From positions 317,501 through 381,500 of the forward strand of contig NZ_CP133988.1 of NCBI RefSeq assembly GCF_031582885.1: 64,000 bases of DNA, in the 5' to 3' direction. A program made the translations under genes and the position numbers. Positions 11,436 through 22,535 of the stretch are shown here, one piece after another; the first letter of the stretch is position 1, and every line of letters begins with the position of its first letter. Below the pieces are notes generated by a model. It had not been told where the DNA came from and did no database searches. It saw only the letters and a program-made list of their open reading frames with translations. This DNA comes from Streptococcus parasanguinis (GTDB taxonomy: Bacteria; Bacillota; Bacilli; Lactobacillales; Streptococcaceae).

Positions 11436-11792
11436 TTAGAATTTCAATCCGTTTTCACGAGCTGCATCAGCCAAAGCTTTAACACGTCCGTGATATAGAT
11501 ATCCACCGCGGTCGAACACCACTTCAGAAATACCTTTAGCAACTGCACGTTCAGCAACAAGTTTGCCGACAACAACGGCTTGTTCAGTTTTAGTTCCTTT
11601 TGAAACTTCTTTGTCAAGAGTTGAAGCGCTTGCGAGCGTTACACCCGCTACGTCATCAATTACTTGAGCGTAGATGCCTGTATTAGAACGGAATACGTTC
11701 AAACGTGGGCGATCAGCAGTTCCAGAGAGTTTTCCGCGAACGCGACGGTGGCGTTTTTGACGGATTTTGTTTTTATCTGGTTTCGAAATCAC
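11436..11792 (-). CDS. rplR: 50S ribosomal protein L18
   Basis: 118 aa, binding 5S rRNA in the central protuberance with L5. The start is the GTG at 11792 (protein [15 protein letters not shown]...), because AAGAGGTG lies 6 nt upstream. A GTG three codons earlier overlaps that ribosome site and is rejected. The sequence is otherwise typical ([18 protein letters not shown]). It lies between rplF and rpsE. Confidence 0.95.
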   Translation of the reverse strand: MISKPDKNKIRQKRHRRVRGKLSGTADRPRLNVFRSNTGIYAQVIDDVAGVTLASASTLDKEVSKGTKTEQAVVVGKLVAERAVAKGISEVVFDRGGYLYHGRVKALADAARENGLKF

Positions 11793-11875
11793 AATTTTCA
11801 CCTCTTAATTTTAAAATCATGTGCTAAGCACTGAGTTGGTAAGATGAAGGTTGGTTGAAAAACAACCAAACTACA

Positions 11876-12412
11876 TTATTTACCTGTTTTACCTTCTTTG
11901 CGGCGAACGTATTCACCAACATAACGGATCCCTTTACCTTTGTATGGTTCAGGTGAACGAAGGCTACGTACATAAGCAGCTGTTTGACCAACTACTTCTT
12001 TTGAAATTCCGCTAACAACGATTGTTGTTGGATTTGGAAGTTCAAAAGTAATTCCTTCTGGAGCTTCAACTTCGTCTGGGTGTGATTTACCAACAGCCAA
12101 AACAAGTTTTGATCCTTGAAGTTGTGCACGGTATCCAACCCCGCGCATTTCAAGTTCTTTCTTGAATCCTTCTGATACACCAGTAACCATGTTGTTCAAA
12201 AGGGCACGAGTTGTTCCGTGGATTGTTTTCATTTCTTTTGAATCGTTTGGACGGTGAAGTGTTACTTCAGTACCTTCCACACGAATTTCAATATCTTTTG
12301 AGAACTCACGAGTAAGTTCTCCTTTAGGTCCTTTTACAGTTACAACGTTGTCATTGTTAGTGATTTCAACACCAGCAGGCAACACGATAACTTTATTACC
12401 GATACGTGACAT
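11876..12412 (-). CDS. rplF: 50S ribosomal protein L6
   Basis: 178 aa with the two repeated L6 domains and the C-terminal signature [20 protein letters not shown]. It sits near the factor-binding centre. A 189-nt spacer separates it from rpsH. Its ends (CTCAATTTC near 12508 and GAAATTGGGAG near 12580) can pair over a distance, so the spacer may be a structured mRNA segment. Confidence 0.97.
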   Translation of the reverse strand: MSRIGNKVIVLPAGVEITNNDNVVTVKGPKGELTREFSKDIEIRVEGTEVTLHRPNDSKEMKTIHGTTRALLNNMVTGVSEGFKKELEMRGVGYRAQLQGSKLVLAVGKSHPDEVEAPEGITFELPNPTTIVVSGISKEVVGQTAAYVRSLRSPEPYKGKGIRYVGEYVRRKEGKTGK

Positions 12413-12601
12413 GTTTTTTATTCTCCTGTTAAATTGTCAGGCCTTTACGGGCCAGTTTTCACGGGGTTTAAATCTTTTTGATTTAAAAGTTAATGTTTAG
12501 GTCTCAATTTCTAAGTGAATCGAGGCATTGTCTCGCAAACATAACTTTGGGTTAGGTAAGAGACAATAACGAAGAATCACAACGAAATTGGGAGCTAAAT
12601 A

Positions 12602-13000
12602 TTACCAAACGTAAGCGACAACTTCTCCACCAACGTTCTTTTGGCGTGCTTCTTTATCAGTAAGCAAACCTTCAGAAGTTGAAAGGATAGCAATTCCAAG
12701 TCCGTTAAGAACTTTTGGAAGATCTTCACGTTTTTTGTAAACACGCAAACCTGGTTTAGATACACGTTTCAAGTTTGTGATAACTTTTTCACCGTTTTGT
12801 CCGTATTTCAAGAATACACGGATGATGCCTTGTTTGTCATCTTCGATGAATTCAACGTTTTTTACAAAACCTTCGCGTTTAAGGATTTCAGCAATCCCTT
12901 TTTTGATGTTTGATGCAGGTACTTCAAGTACTTCGTGTTTTGCTTGGTTAGCGTTACGAATACGTGTAAGGAAGTCTGCGATTGGGTCAGTCATAACCAT
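12602..13000 (-). CDS. rpsH: 30S ribosomal protein S8
   Basis: 132 aa, starting [19 protein letters not shown]. It binds helix 21 of 16S rRNA and organises the central domain. The C-terminal block ([20 protein letters not shown]) is intact. In other bacteria S8 is the feedback repressor of the spc operon. Here it is flanked by two unusually long structured spacers, 12413-12601 and 13001-13211, which could be its targets; this is inference. Confidence 0.97.
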   Translation of the reverse strand: MVMTDPIADFLTRIRNANQAKHEVLEVPASNIKKGIAEILKREGFVKNVEFIEDDKQGIIRVFLKYGQNGEKVITNLKRVSKPGLRVYKKREDLPKVLNGLGIAILSTSEGLLTDKEARQKNVGGEVVAYVW

Positions 13001-13211
13001 TATAATTTCTCCTCTTACTAGTAGTTTGCAAGTTGCACTTGCTAGTTAATGATTGAGCTAGGCTCAGAAAGTTTTGATACATTCAAACAAGATAATCTCA
13101 TTTGAACACGAGCTACAACCTGGGCAAAAAAGATAGATTTGTCTTGGAGCATCGCTCCTGCACCAAATCTCCTATTTTTGCTGGGGTTGTTACGCTCTTT
13201 GTATCATAGAA

Positions 13212-13397
13212 TTACCAAGATGCTTTTGTGACACCTGGGATTTGACCTTTGTATGCCAATTCACGGAAGCAAACACGGCAAAGTTTAAACTTGCGGTAAA
13301 CTGAGTGTGGACGTCCACAACGTTCACAGCGAGTGTATGCTTGAGTAGAGAACTTCGCTGGGCGTTTGTTCTTAGCAATCATAGATTTTTTAGCCAT
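13212..13397 (-). CDS. rpsN: 30S ribosomal protein S14 type Z (zinc-binding)
   Basis: 61 aa with two CxxC pairs, Cys24/Cys27 and Cys40/Cys43, which bind a structural zinc. This is the primordial short S14, as opposed to the 89-aa zinc-free paralogue used under zinc limitation. It assembles in the 30S head. It lies 17 nt after rplE. The following 211-nt spacer holds a GGAGC/GCTCC hairpin inside a larger imperfect repeat. Confidence 0.97.
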   Translation of the reverse strand: MAKKSMIAKNKRPAKFSTQAYTRCERCGRPHSVYRKFKLCRVCFRELAYKGQIPGVTKASW

Positions 13398-13414
13398 TAG
13401 TTTTACCTCCTATA

Positions 13415-13957
13415 TTATTTTGCAAACGGCATTCCGAGGCCAGTAAGCAATGCACGTGATTCTTCGTCTGTGTTCGCTGTAGTTACGATTACGATATCCA
13501 AACCACGAGTTTTATCAACATCATCAAAGTTGATTTCTGGGAAGATCAATTGTTCTTTCACACCAAGTGTGTAGTTTCCGCGTCCATCAAATGATTTTGT
13601 TGGAACACCATGGAAGTCACGTACACGTGGAAGTGAAACTGTTACCAATTTATCCAAGAATTCGTACATACGTTCACCACGAAGGGTAACTTTTGCACCG
13701 ATCGCAACACCTTCACGAAGACGGAAGCCGGCGATTGATTTTTTAGCCTTAGTGATCAATGGTTTTTGACCTGAGATCAAAGCAAGCTCTTCAGCAGCTT
13801 TTTCAAGGTTTTTAGCATTTGATACTGCATCACCGACACCCATGTTCAAAACGATTTTATCAACTTTTGGCACAGCCATAACTGATGAATAGTTGAACTG
13901 TTCAGTCAATGATGGTACTACTTCATTAAGGTATTTTTCTTTTAAACGATTAGCCAT
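13415..13957 (-). CDS. rplE: 50S ribosomal protein L5
   Basis: 180 aa, starting [20 protein letters not shown], with the family block [16 protein letters not shown]. It binds 5S rRNA and P-site tRNA. The gene is 23 nt after rplX and has a normal ribosome site (AAGGAGAAG). Confidence 0.97.
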   Translation of the reverse strand: MANRLKEKYLNEVVPSLTEQFNYSSVMAVPKVDKIVLNMGVGDAVSNAKNLEKAAEELALISGQKPLITKAKKSIAGFRLREGVAIGAKVTLRGERMYEFLDKLVTVSLPRVRDFHGVPTKSFDGRGNYTLGVKEQLIFPEINFDDVDKTRGLDIVIVTTANTDEESRALLTGLGMPFAK

Positions 13958-13980
13958 TATACTTCTCCTTTCCTTCGTGA

Positions 13981-14286
13981 TTAGTCAAGCGCTTCGCCTG
14001 ATTTTTTGTTGTAGCGAACTTTTTTGCCGTCTACAAATTTGTAGCCAACACGTCCAGCAACACCGTTTTTGTCCAAAACTTGAACGTTAGAAGCATGGAT
14101 TGGAGCTTCTTTTTCAACGATTGCACCTTGAGGGTTTTCGTTATTTGGACGTTGGTGTTTCTTGATGATGTTTACACCTTCTACAACAACTTTATTTACT
14201 TTTGGAAGAGCAGTAAGAACAACAGCTTCTACGCCTTTGTCTTTACCAGCGATAACGCGAACTTTGTCGCCTTTTTTTACAAACAT
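13981..14286 (-). CDS. rplX: 50S ribosomal protein L24
   Basis: 101 aa. The KOW motif is at the N-terminus ([20 protein letters not shown]). It is one of the two assembly-initiator proteins binding the 5' end of 23S rRNA. It follows rplN after a 74-nt spacer that carries two back-to-back hairpins. Confidence 0.97.
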   Translation of the reverse strand: MFVKKGDKVRVIAGKDKGVEAVVLTALPKVNKVVVEGVNIIKKHQRPNNENPQGAIVEKEAPIHASNVQVLDKNGVAGRVGYKFVDGKKVRYNKKSGEALD

Positions 14287-14308
14287 TTTATTCTCCTTTT
14301 ATTCTTAC

Positions 14309-14337
14309 GCCCGACGGGCACCCTGGCTGAGCCAGGG
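14309..14337 (-). promoter_or_regulatory. two adjacent hairpins in the rplN-rplX spacer
   Basis: Stem 1 is GCCC/GGGC with a 3-nt loop (14309-14319). Stem 2 is CCCTGGC/GCCAGGG with a 3-nt loop (14321-14337). They lie within 30 nt of the rplX ribosome site and have no T-run downstream on the minus strand, so they are not a standard terminator. Confidence 0.5.
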
Positions 14338-14360
14338 GACTGTGTTTGTTTTTTTATTGA

Positions 14361-14729
14361 TTAAAGTACTTCTGGAGCAAGTGATACGATCTTCATGAAT
14401 CCACCGTCACGCAATTCACGTGCAACTGGGCCAAAGATACGAGTTCCGCGAGGAGTTTTGTCGTCACGGATGATCACTGCTGCATTTTCGTCGAATTTGA
14501 TGTATGAACCATCTTTACGACGAGCACCTGATTTAGTACGAACGATAACAGCTTTTACAACGTCACCTTTCTTAACCGCACCACCAGGAGTAGCTTGTTT
14601 TACAGATGCAACGATTACATCACCGATGCTCGCGAATTTACGTTTTGAACCACCAAGAACTTTGATTGTCAAGATTTCGCGTGCGCCACTGTTGTCAGCG
14701 ACTTTCAAACGAGTTTCTGTTTGAATCAT
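14361..14729 (-). CDS. rplN: 50S ribosomal protein L14
   Basis: 122 aa, starting [19 protein letters not shown]. It is the most conserved inter-subunit bridge protein and an anchor for ribosome silencing factor. It lies 25 nt after rpsQ. Sequence and length are standard. Confidence 0.97.
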   Translation of the reverse strand: MIQTETRLKVADNSGAREILTIKVLGGSKRKFASIGDVIVASVKQATPGGAVKKGDVVKAVIVRTKSGARRKDGSYIKFDENAAVIIRDDKTPRGTRIFGPVARELRDGGFMKIVSLAPEVL

Positions 14730-14754
14730 TTACGTTTTCTCCTTTCAGGTATGA

Positions 14755-15015
14755 TTAGATGATGACCGCTTTTTCAACGACTTCTACAAGACGGAAGCGT
14801 TTTGTAGCTGAAAGCGGACGAGTTTCCATGATACGAACGATATCGCCTTCTTTAGCAACATTGTTTTCATCATGAGCTTTGTATTTTTTAGAATAGTTGA
14901 TACGTTTACCATAGACTGGGTGGTTACGTTTAGTTTCAACTACAACTGTGATTGTTTTGTCCATTTTGTCAGACACAACGCGTCCAACAAGAACTTTACG
15001 ATTATTGCGTTCCAT
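14755..15015 (-). CDS. rpsQ: 30S ribosomal protein S17
   Basis: 86 aa, an OB-fold primary binder of the 16S 5' domain. The motif [15 protein letters not shown] is present. It lies between rpmC and rplN with a ribosome site AGGGAAGGAG upstream. Confidence 0.97.
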   Translation of the reverse strand: MERNNRKVLVGRVVSDKMDKTITVVVETKRNHPVYGKRINYSKKYKAHDENNVAKEGDIVRIMETRPLSATKRFRLVEVVEKAVII

Positions 15016-15038
15016 TGAAATTCTCCTTCCCTAGTCTA

Positions 15039-15245
15039 TTATTTAGCTTCTGATTGAACAGTTTTGATACGAGCGATTTGTTTTTTCACTTCTTTCAAAC
15101 GTCCAGTTTGTTCCAATTGACCAGCAGCTGCTTGGAAACGAAGTTCAAACAATTCTTTCTTCAATTCATTTTCACGCTTCGCGAGTTCTTCTTGAGAAAG
15201 ACCACGAAGTTCTTTAACAAATTCTTTTACTTCTGTAAGTTTCAT
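15039..15245 (-). CDS. rpmC: 50S ribosomal protein L29
   Basis: 68 aa, two antiparallel helices ([19 protein letters not shown]), at the tunnel exit next to L23 where SRP and trigger factor dock. It is 9 nt after rplP. Nothing unusual. Confidence 0.97.
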   Translation of the reverse strand: MKLTEVKEFVKELRGLSQEELAKRENELKKELFELRFQAAAGQLEQTGRLKEVKKQIARIKTVQSEAK

Positions 15246-15254
15246 GACCTCTCC

Positions 15255-15668
15255 TTATTCTGCTTCACGTTTCACAAATTTAGTTTTAACTGGCAATTTG
15301 TGGCTAGCAAGACGAAGTGCTTCGCGTGCGATCTCTTCAGACACACCAGCGATTTCGAACATTACTTTACCACGTTTAACTGGTGCTACCCAACCTTCAG
15401 GAGCCCCTTTACCAGATCCCATACGTACCCCGATAGCTTTAGCGGTGTATGATTTGTGTGGGAAAATCTTAATCCAAACTTTACCACCACGTTTCATGTA
15501 ACGAGTCATGGCGATACGAGCAGCTTCGATTTGACGGTTTGTGATCCAGTGGCTAGTTGTAGCTTGAAGACCGTATTCACCGAATGCTACTTCTTTTCCA
15601 CCTTTTGCTTCACCGCGCATTTTACCACGGAATTCGCGACGGTGTTTTACACGTTTAGGTACTAACAT
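15255..15668 (-). CDS. rplP: 50S ribosomal protein L16
   Basis: 137 aa, starting [20 protein letters not shown]. It organises the A-site tRNA elbow region and is a target of evernimicin resistance mutations. It lies 3 nt after rpsC. The arginine substrate of the L16 hydroxylase found in proteobacteria is within the conserved [11 protein letters not shown] block. Confidence 0.97.
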   Translation of the reverse strand: MLVPKRVKHRREFRGKMRGEAKGGKEVAFGEYGLQATTSHWITNRQIEAARIAMTRYMKRGGKVWIKIFPHKSYTAKAIGVRMGSGKGAPEGWVAPVKRGKVMFEIAGVSEEIAREALRLASHKLPVKTKFVKREAE

Positions 15669-15671
15669 TGG

Positions 15672-16325
15672 TTATTTACCTCCTTTAGCGTCTTTACGAG
15701 CTGGAAGAACTTCACCACGGTAGATCCATACTTTAACACCAAGTTTACCGTAAGTAGTGTCTGCTTCTTCCCAAGCGTAATCGATATCAGCGCGAAGTGT
15801 GTGGAGTGGAACAGTTCCTTCAGAGTATCCTTCTGCACGGGCAATATCTGCACCGTTCAAACGACCTGATACTTGAGTTTTGATTCCTTTAGCTCCAGCA
15901 CGCATAGCACGTTGGATCGCTTGTTTTTGTGCACGACGGAAAGCAACACGTTGTTCCAATTGACGAGCGATTCCTTCACCAACAAGGTGAGCATCCAAGT
16001 CAGGACGTTTGATCTCAATGATGTTGATGTGTACTTGTTTACCGGTCAATTTGTTAAGAGCTGCACGAAGTGCATCAACGTTTGCTCCACCTTTACCAAT
16101 AACCATACCTGGTTTAGCAGTGTGAAGAGAAACGTTAACTTTGTTTACTGCGCGTTCGATTTCAATAGTTGAAACGGCTGCGTCAGCCAATTCTTTTTGA
16201 ATGAATTTACGGATTGCAAGATCTTCATGAAGGTAATCCGCGTATTCTTTTTCAGCATACCATTTGGCATCCCAATCACGGATGATACCAACACGCATAC
16301 CAATTGGATGTACTTTTTGACCCAC
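15672..16325 (-). CDS. rpsC: 30S ribosomal protein S3
   Basis: 217 aa. The N-terminal type II KH domain carries [10 protein letters not shown], and the C-terminal domain forms part of the mRNA entry helicase with S4 and S5. The start [17 protein letters not shown] is the family start. It is 12 nt after rplV. Confidence 0.97.
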   Translation of the reverse strand: MGQKVHPIGMRVGIIRDWDAKWYAEKEYADYLHEDLAIRKFIQKELADAAVSTIEIERAVNKVNVSLHTAKPGMVIGKGGANVDALRAALNKLTGKQVHINIIEIKRPDLDAHLVGEGIARQLEQRVAFRRAQKQAIQRAMRAGAKGIKTQVSGRLNGADIARAEGYSEGTVPLHTLRADIDYAWEEADTTYGKLGVKVWIYRGEVLPARKDAKGGK

Positions 16326-16337
16326 GAGTTTACCTCC

Positions 16338-16682
16338 TTATTTTTCTGCAACAGCTACTGTGATGTGAGCTGTACGTTTGTTGATTGGTGAAGCTGAACC
16401 TTTCGCACGTGGACGGAAACGTTTCATAGTTGGTCCTTCGTTTGCGAATGCTTCAGATACTACCAAGTTAGCTTTTTCCAAACCAAAGTTGTTTTCAGCG
16501 TTTGCTACTGCTGAGTTCAACACTTTAAGGATGATCCCTGCAGCTTTGTTTGGTGTGAATGTCAAAATAGCGATGGCATCGGCTACGCTTTTACCACGGA
16601 TGTTGTCAAGAACAAGACGTGATTTACGAGGTGAAACACGCACTGTACGAGCCATTGCTTTAGCTGAAGTAATTTCTGCCAT
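16338..16682 (-). CDS. rplV: 50S ribosomal protein L22
   Basis: 114 aa. The hairpin loop that narrows the peptide exit tunnel is present as [19 protein letters not shown], with no macrolide-resistance insertion visible. It lies 11 nt after rpsS. Confidence 0.97.
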   Translation of the reverse strand: MAEITSAKAMARTVRVSPRKSRLVLDNIRGKSVADAIAILTFTPNKAAGIILKVLNSAVANAENNFGLEKANLVVSEAFANEGPTMKRFRPRAKGSASPINKRTAHITVAVAEK

Positions 16683-16693
16683 TTATGTTCTCC

Positions 16694-16975
16694 TTATTTT
16701 CTACGTGTCTTCTTGTCGTCTGCCGCGTGACCTTTGTAAGTACGAGTTGGTGCAAATTCACCAAGCTTGTGACCTACCATGTCTTCTTGGATGTAAACAG
16801 GTACATGTTTACGTCCATCATAAACTGCGATAGTGTATCCGATGAAACTTGGGAAGATCGTTGAACGACGTGACCAAGTTTTAATTACTTTTTTCTTTTC
16901 GTCGTTTGCTTGAGCTTCAACTTTTTTCATCAAATGCTCATCGACGAAAGGTCCTTTTTTAAGACTACGTCCCAT
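16694..16975 (-). CDS. rpsS: 30S ribosomal protein S19
   Basis: 93 aa, starting [20 protein letters not shown]. An upstream ATG would add 11 residues, but the family start and the AAAGGAGAAAAT site before 16975 decide for the shorter form. It works in the 30S head with S13. The 96-nt spacer before it contains a GCGCTGC/GCAGCGC palindrome. Confidence 0.96.
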
Positions 16976-17071
16976 TTTGTAATTTTCTCCTTTAAAATTT
17001 AGTACCACAGCGGCTTGCGCTGCTATGCAGCGCTACCGAGCTGGCGGAAAGTGTAAGCTAGTTGCTTATGA

Positions 17072-17905
17072 TTATTTTTGGTTGCGACGACGAACGATAA
17101 GTTTGTCAGATTTCGCTTTCTTGTTACGAGTTTTAAGACCAAGCGCAGGTTTACCCCAAGGAGTAGATGGCGCTTTACGTCCAACTGGTGCTTTACCTTC
17201 ACCACCACCGTGTGGGTGATCATTCGGGTTCATTACAGAACCGCGAACTGTAGGGCGAACACCTTTCCAGCGGTTACGTCCCGCTTTACCAAGGTTAACA
17301 AGTCCATGTTGTTCATTTCCGACAACACCAACTGTAGCACGGCAAGTTCCAAGAATCATACGAACTTCGCCTGATTGAAGACGAACAAGTACATATTTAC
17401 CTTCAGAACCCAATACTTGAGCAGAAGCTCCAGCAGCACGTACCAATTCTCCACCTTTACCAGGTTTCAATTCGATGTTGTGGATCAAAGTACCAACTGG
17501 GATGTTAGCAAGTGGAAGAGCATTTCCGACTTTGATATCTGCTTCTGGTCCTGATACGATGCGTTGACCTACTTCAAGACCTTTAGGGGCAATGATGTAA
17601 GCTTTCACACCGTCAGTGTAGTGTACAAGCGCGATGTTAGCTGAGCGGTTTGGATCGTATTCGATCGTTTTAACGACTGCTTCAACTCCATCTTTGTTAC
17701 GTTTGAAATCGATCAAACGGTAATGACGTTTGTGTCCACCACCTTGGTGACGAACAGTGATACGACCGTTGTTGTTACGACCTGCTTTGTTTTTAAGAGA
17801 AACAAGCAAAGTTTTCTCAGGTGTGTTTGTTGTGATTTCAGCGAAATCCAAAGAAGTCATATTACGGCGACCGTTTGTTGTTGGTTTATAAACACGAATT
17901 CCCAC
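17072..17905 (-). CDS. rplB: 50S ribosomal protein L2
   Basis: 277 aa. It is the peptidyl-transferase-proximal protein needed for subunit association. The C-terminal block with the essential histidine, [16 protein letters not shown], is intact. It lies 17 nt after rplW. Confidence 0.98.
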   Translation of the reverse strand: MGIRVYKPTTNGRRNMTSLDFAEITTNTPEKTLLVSLKNKAGRNNNGRITVRHQGGGHKRHYRLIDFKRNKDGVEAVVKTIEYDPNRSANIALVHYTDGVKAYIIAPKGLEVGQRIVSGPEADIKVGNALPLANIPVGTLIHNIELKPGKGGELVRAAGASAQVLGSEGKYVLVRLQSGEVRMILGTCRATVGVVGNEQHGLVNLGKAGRNRWKGVRPTVRGSVMNPNDHPHGGGEGKAPVGRKAPSTPWGKPALGLKTRNKKAKSDKLIVRRRNQK

Positions 17906-17922
17906 GATATTTCCTCCTTAGA

Positions 17923-18219
17923 TTATTCAGCTTCAGTAGCAAACAACTCGATTGCTTTAGAATCAGCTGCAAGCGTGATGATAGCTTTTTTAGTTTTTGA
18001 AGTAAAACCAGTGTAACGTCCAACGCGTTTTGCTTTAGGTTTTACGTTTACAGTGTTCACATTCGCAACTTTTACACCTTCAAACGCAGCTTCAACAGCT
18101 TGTTTGATCAAAAGTTTGTGAGCGCGAGTGTCAACTTCGAATACATATTTGCCTGCTTCAAGTTGAGCCATTGACTTTTCAGTGATAACAGGTTTTTTGA
18201 TAACATCATACAAATTCAT
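17923..18219 (-). CDS. rplW: 50S ribosomal protein L23
   Basis: 98 aa, the exit-site protein that recruits SRP and trigger factor ([11 protein letters not shown] at the N-terminus). Its start overlaps the rplD stop by one base, so the two are probably translationally coupled. Confidence 0.97.
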   Translation of the reverse strand: MNLYDVIKKPVITEKSMAQLEAGKYVFEVDTRAHKLLIKQAVEAAFEGVKVANVNTVNVKPKAKRVGRYTGFTSKTKKAIITLAADSKAIELFATEAE

Positions 18220-18842
18220 TATGCAAGAACCTCCTCGATTTTAGAGATAGCTGCTTGAGTAACAAGAAGTTTGTCACTATTTGCGATGTCAAGAACACTT
18301 GCAGTTGTAGCAGTCGCAACTTTCACGTTTGGAAGGTTACGAGCTGAAAGAGCTGCGAATTCATTTCCTTCTTCAAGAATAACAAGGACTTTAGAATCGA
18401 TGCTCAAAGCTGCAAGAACTTTTGCAAATTCAGCAGTTTTTGGAGCTGTAAATTCAAGAGAATCAACGGCTACAAATTTGTTTTCAGCAACTTTTTCTGA
18501 GTAAACAGATTTAAGTGCAAGGCGACGAACTTTTTGAGGAAGTTTGTACGCATAGCTACGTGGAGTTGGTCCGAAGACGATTCCACCACCACGCCATTGT
18601 GGAGAGCGGATAGAACCTTGACGAGCACGTCCAGTTCCTTTTTGACGCCATGGTTTGCGTCCGCCACCTGAAACGGCTGAACGGTTTTTAACTGCGTGAG
18701 TTCCTTGACGAAGGCTAGCACGTTGGCTGATGATCACATCAAATACAACTGCTTGGTTTGGTTCGATACCAAAGATCGCATCGTTAAGAACAACTTCGCC
18801 CGCTTGTTTACCAGTTTGGTCGAATAATGTTACATTTGCCAT
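18219..18842 (-). CDS. rplD: 50S ribosomal protein L4
   Basis: 207 aa. The long tunnel loop is recognisable ([19 protein letters not shown]) without macrolide-resistance changes in the [10 protein letters not shown] core. In enterobacteria L4 autoregulates the S10 operon; whether the leader here does so is unknown. It lies 24 nt after rplC. Confidence 0.97.
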   Translation of the reverse strand: MANVTLFDQTGKQAGEVVLNDAIFGIEPNQAVVFDVIISQRASLRQGTHAVKNRSAVSGGGRKPWRQKGTGRARQGSIRSPQWRGGGIVFGPTPRSYAYKLPQKVRRLALKSVYSEKVAENKFVAVDSLEFTAPKTAEFAKVLAALSIDSKVLVILEEGNEFAALSARNLPNVKVATATTASVLDIANSDKLLVTQAAISKIEEVLA

Positions 18843-18866
18843 TTTGACTGTATTCCCCTTTCCTTA

Positions 18867-19493
18867 TTATTTACCAGCTTTAACTGCTGACTTGATAGTG
18901 ATAAGAGATTTCTTAGCACCTGGTACGTTACCTTTGATAAGGATAACGTTCTTTTCTGGAACAACTTGTACAACTTCAAGGTTTTGAATCGTTACACGAT
19001 CGCCACCCATGCGTCCTGCAAGGTTTTTACCTTTGAATACGCGGTTAGGTGCAACAGGTCCCATAGAACCTGGACGACGGTGGTAACGAGAACCGTGAGC
19101 CATTGGTCCACGTGATTGTCCGTGGCGTTTGATAACACCTTGGAAACCTTTACCTTTAGAAGTACCAGTTACATCAACAATGTCTCCAGCTTCGAAAGTG
19201 TCAACTGTGATTTCATCACCAACTTCCAAGCCTTCAACGTTTTTGAATTCACGAATGAAGCGCTTAGGAGCCGTGTTAGCTTTTGCTACATGTCCTTTAG
19301 CAGGTTTGTTGCTCAATACTTCGCGTTTGTCATCGAAACCAACTTGGATAGCGTTGTAACCATCTGTTTCAACAGTTTTAACTTGAAGAACAACGTTTGG
19401 AGTTGCTTCGATAACTGTTACAGGGATCAATTCGCCAGCTTCAGTGAAGATTTGAGTCATTCCCACTTTTTTCCCTAAGATTCCTTTTGTCAT
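18867..19493 (-). CDS. rplC: 50S ribosomal protein L3
   Basis: 208 aa, an early assembly protein reaching the peptidyl-transferase centre with its loop ([20 protein letters not shown]). The start [16 protein letters not shown] is standard. It is 81 nt after rpsJ. Confidence 0.97.
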   Translation of the reverse strand: MTKGILGKKVGMTQIFTEAGELIPVTVIEATPNVVLQVKTVETDGYNAIQVGFDDKREVLSNKPAKGHVAKANTAPKRFIREFKNVEGLEVGDEITVDTFEAGDIVDVTGTSKGKGFQGVIKRHGQSRGPMAHGSRYHRRPGSMGPVAPNRVFKGKNLAGRMGGDRVTIQNLEVVQVVPEKNVILIKGNVPGAKKSLITIKSAVKAGK

Positions 19494-19574
19494 GAGAAAA
19501 TAGTTCCTTTTCTATAGTTTTTTATTCAAAAAGTTTTTAACGAGCGTTTTTTATGCTCTGGATCAAGCTTTAGA

Positions 19575-19883
19575 TTAAAGTTTGATTTCTACGTTTACAC
19601 CACTTGGAAGATCCAATTTCATCAAAGCGTCAACTGTTTTTTGAGTTGGGTTGATGATATCGATCAAACGTTTGTGTGTACGCATTTCGAATTGTTCGCG
19701 AGAATCTTTGTATTTGTGAGTCGCACGAATGATTGTGTAGAGGCTACGCTCAGTTGGAAGTGGGATTGGACCCGCAACTTGTGCACCTGTACGAGTAGCT
19801 GATTCTACGATTTTTGCAGCCGCTGTGTCAAGTGTACGGTGTTCGTACGCTTTCAAACGGATGCGGATTTTTTTGTTTGCCAT
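19575..19883 (-). CDS. rpsJ: 30S ribosomal protein S10
   Basis: 102 aa, reading [19 protein letters not shown]. It is a 30S head protein that also serves as NusE in antitermination complexes. It is the first gene of the cluster, behind a strong promoter and a structured leader of about 130 nt. Confidence 0.98.
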   Translation of the reverse strand: MANKKIRIRLKAYEHRTLDTAAAKIVESATRTGAQVAGPIPLPTERSLYTIIRATHKYKDSREQFEMRTHKRLIDIINPTQKTVDALMKLDLPSGVNVEIKL

Positions 19884-20012
19884 CTTTTTCTCCTTTTCGT
19901 CTATTTAAGATAATAGGCTAGCTCCACAAGAAAACCGACGCGCGTTGCGTGGCAATGCAACCGAGCGTGTCGCAACCTCTTGCATCAAAGCTAATAGCTG
20001 TTTTTCACAGCA
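19884..20012 (-). promoter_or_regulatory. structured 5' leader of the S10 operon
   Basis: The transcript from the promoter at 20020-20048 has about 130 nt before rpsJ. It contains nested complementary segments (CGACACGC with GCGCGTCG, and GTTGC with GCAAC, about 19936-19976 on the plus strand). That is enough for a stable stem, possibly for autoregulation by a ribosomal protein. The function is inferred. Confidence 0.45.
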
Positions 20013-20019
20013 CCATAGT

Positions 20020-20048
20020 AGTTTAACACAAACAAAGGCCCAATGCAA
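20020..20048 (-). promoter_or_regulatory. S10 operon promoter
   Basis: Minus strand: TTGCAT (20048-20043), 17-nt spacer ending TGT, then TAAACT (20025-20020). The extended -10 and correct spacing make this the main promoter of the ribosomal cluster. Confidence 0.7.
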
Positions 20049-20137
20049 GGGATTTGAGAAGATTTTTTTCGTTTTTTTGATGAAAGTGTTTTCGAAAGAA
20101 ATAGAGTGGTAAAAAAGTTGCTATTATATAGGAAAAA

Positions 20138-20255
20138 GGGAGCGAGACAGAACAAATTTATATCCAATTTGTTCGTCGTCTCGCCCCCGCACAGTTGATT
20201 AGGTTATCTTTGGAGCTTAACAAGCGAACAAAGATACCAATCAACCACTGCGTCT
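20138..20255 (+). repeat. two-stem intergenic element, copy 1
   Basis: Stem 1 is GCGAGAC...GTCTCGC with an inner GAACAAAT/ATTTGTTC. The linker is CCCCCGCACA. Stem 2 is TTGATTAGGTTATCTTTG pairing with CAAAGATACCAATCAA, and the end is CCACTGCGTC. It lies between tgt and the S10 promoter. On the minus strand stem 1 is followed by CCCTTTTTCC, so it can terminate tgt transcription. Related copies are at 23071, 42902, 58437 and 61725. Confidence 0.85.
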
Positions 20256-20315
20256 AGCAGTTATTCCTATTATTCTCAGATGGCTGTCGTCTTTTTTCTT
20301 CCTATTTATCTATTT

Positions 20316-21545
<1,230 letters not shown>

Positions 21546-21568
21546 TTACCGGCTCTGTCACGGACTTA

Positions 21569-21577
21569 TGTTATAAT
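21569..21577 (+). promoter_or_regulatory. extended -10 promoter of the DUF975 gene
   Basis: TG-T-TATAAT at 21569-21577, without a clear -35, 31 nt before the ATG at 21609. Confidence 0.5.
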
Positions 21578-21608
21578 AAAAAGTACTACTATGAAGAGAG
21601 TGTCATCT

Positions 21609-22478
21609 ATGAACCTTAAATTGATTCGCCTCCGGGCACGTACCATGCAAGTCCAGCAACCGGGCTTAGCTATCCTTTTTGCTCTTCCGGTCCTGTTGAC
21701 CATTCTTGCTAATTTCCTCTTAAGTGGGCAAGATCTAGTCGATCTACTACCGGATATGACCTTGCAGCAAGCAAGTATCTACATGATCCAGCGACAGCTC
21801 TTTCCTTCCGTCGTCTCCTTTGTCATCTCCATTTTAGTGGTCGGTGCGACTTTTAGCTATTTAGATACGATTAATCCCAAGATTGAACACCGAACACGCG
21901 TGTTAGATATTTTTAAACAAGATCGCTTTACCTCTGTATTTGCTACCTTGATCTTGAAGCAAGCCGTTCTCTTTTTATGGGGACTCATCCTCTATGCGGG
22001 GAGCCTCATCAGCACCTACGCCAGCATTCGATTTTTGGCGATCTACGATAAGGTGAGCAACCCTAGCACTCTGAGTGCTTCCAGTCCTGAATTTCAATCT
22101 CTCATGCAACAAATGCCTCTGATGACTGCTGGCGTCGTACTTGGCCTGATCGGCCTCCTCTTTTACCTGCCACAATACTACAGTCTCAGCTTGGTCGAAT
22201 TGATCCTCTACGAGCAATTACGAGACGGCGACTACAAGGGAGCCTTTGGAGTCCTTCGCCAAAGTCGTGAAACTATGAAAGGGTTCCGCAGCAATCGCTT
22301 GGTGCTCGATCTAACCTTGATTGGTTGGTACTTCTTGAATTACTTCACGCGCGATGTCATCGGCTTTTATACCATGCCTTACTTTATTAACTGCCAAATT
22401 GCCTTTTATGATCAAATCAAGCAGATCAAACAAGGGCCGCGCCATTTTACAGGCCATCCAAGCCATGAAACTGAATAA
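21609..22478 (+). CDS. DUF975 family integral membrane protein
   Basis: 289 aa. The start is taken at 21609 (MNLKLIRLRARTMQ), because the GAAGAGAG site lies before it; 25 more upstream codons are open but overlap the promoter. There are about five to six hydrophobic helices (PGLAILFALPVLLTILANFLL, FPSVVSFVISILVVGATF, LKQAVLFLWGLILYAGS, MTAGVVLGLIGLLFYL and a late LIGWYFLNYF). The amphipathic block QYYSLSLVELILYEQ is typical of DUF975. The function of the family is not established. It is monocistronic, ending in a bidirectional terminator. Confidence 0.75.
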   Translation: MNLKLIRLRARTMQVQQPGLAILFALPVLLTILANFLLSGQDLVDLLPDMTLQQASIYMIQRQLFPSVVSFVISILVVGATFSYLDTINPKIEHRTRVLDIFKQDRFTSVFATLILKQAVLFLWGLILYAGSLISTYASIRFLAIYDKVSNPSTLSASSPEFQSLMQQMPLMTAGVVLGLIGLLFYLPQYYSLSLVELILYEQLRDGDYKGAFGVLRQSRETMKGFRSNRLVLDLTLIGWYFLNYFTRDVIGFYTMPYFINCQIAFYDQIKQIKQGPRHFTGHPSHETE

Positions 22479-22484
22479 GAGTAA

Positions 22485-22516
22485 GAAGAAAACCCCAGCA
22501 AGCTGGGGTTTTCTTC
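22485..22516. terminator. bidirectional terminator between convergent genes
   Basis: GAAGAAAACCCCAGC, loop AA, GCTGGGGTTTTCTTC: a perfect 15-bp stem between the DUF975 gene and the CoA-binding gene, with A/T-rich flanks on both sides. Confidence 0.9.
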
Positions 22517-22535
22517 TATGTCAATTGTTTATCAT

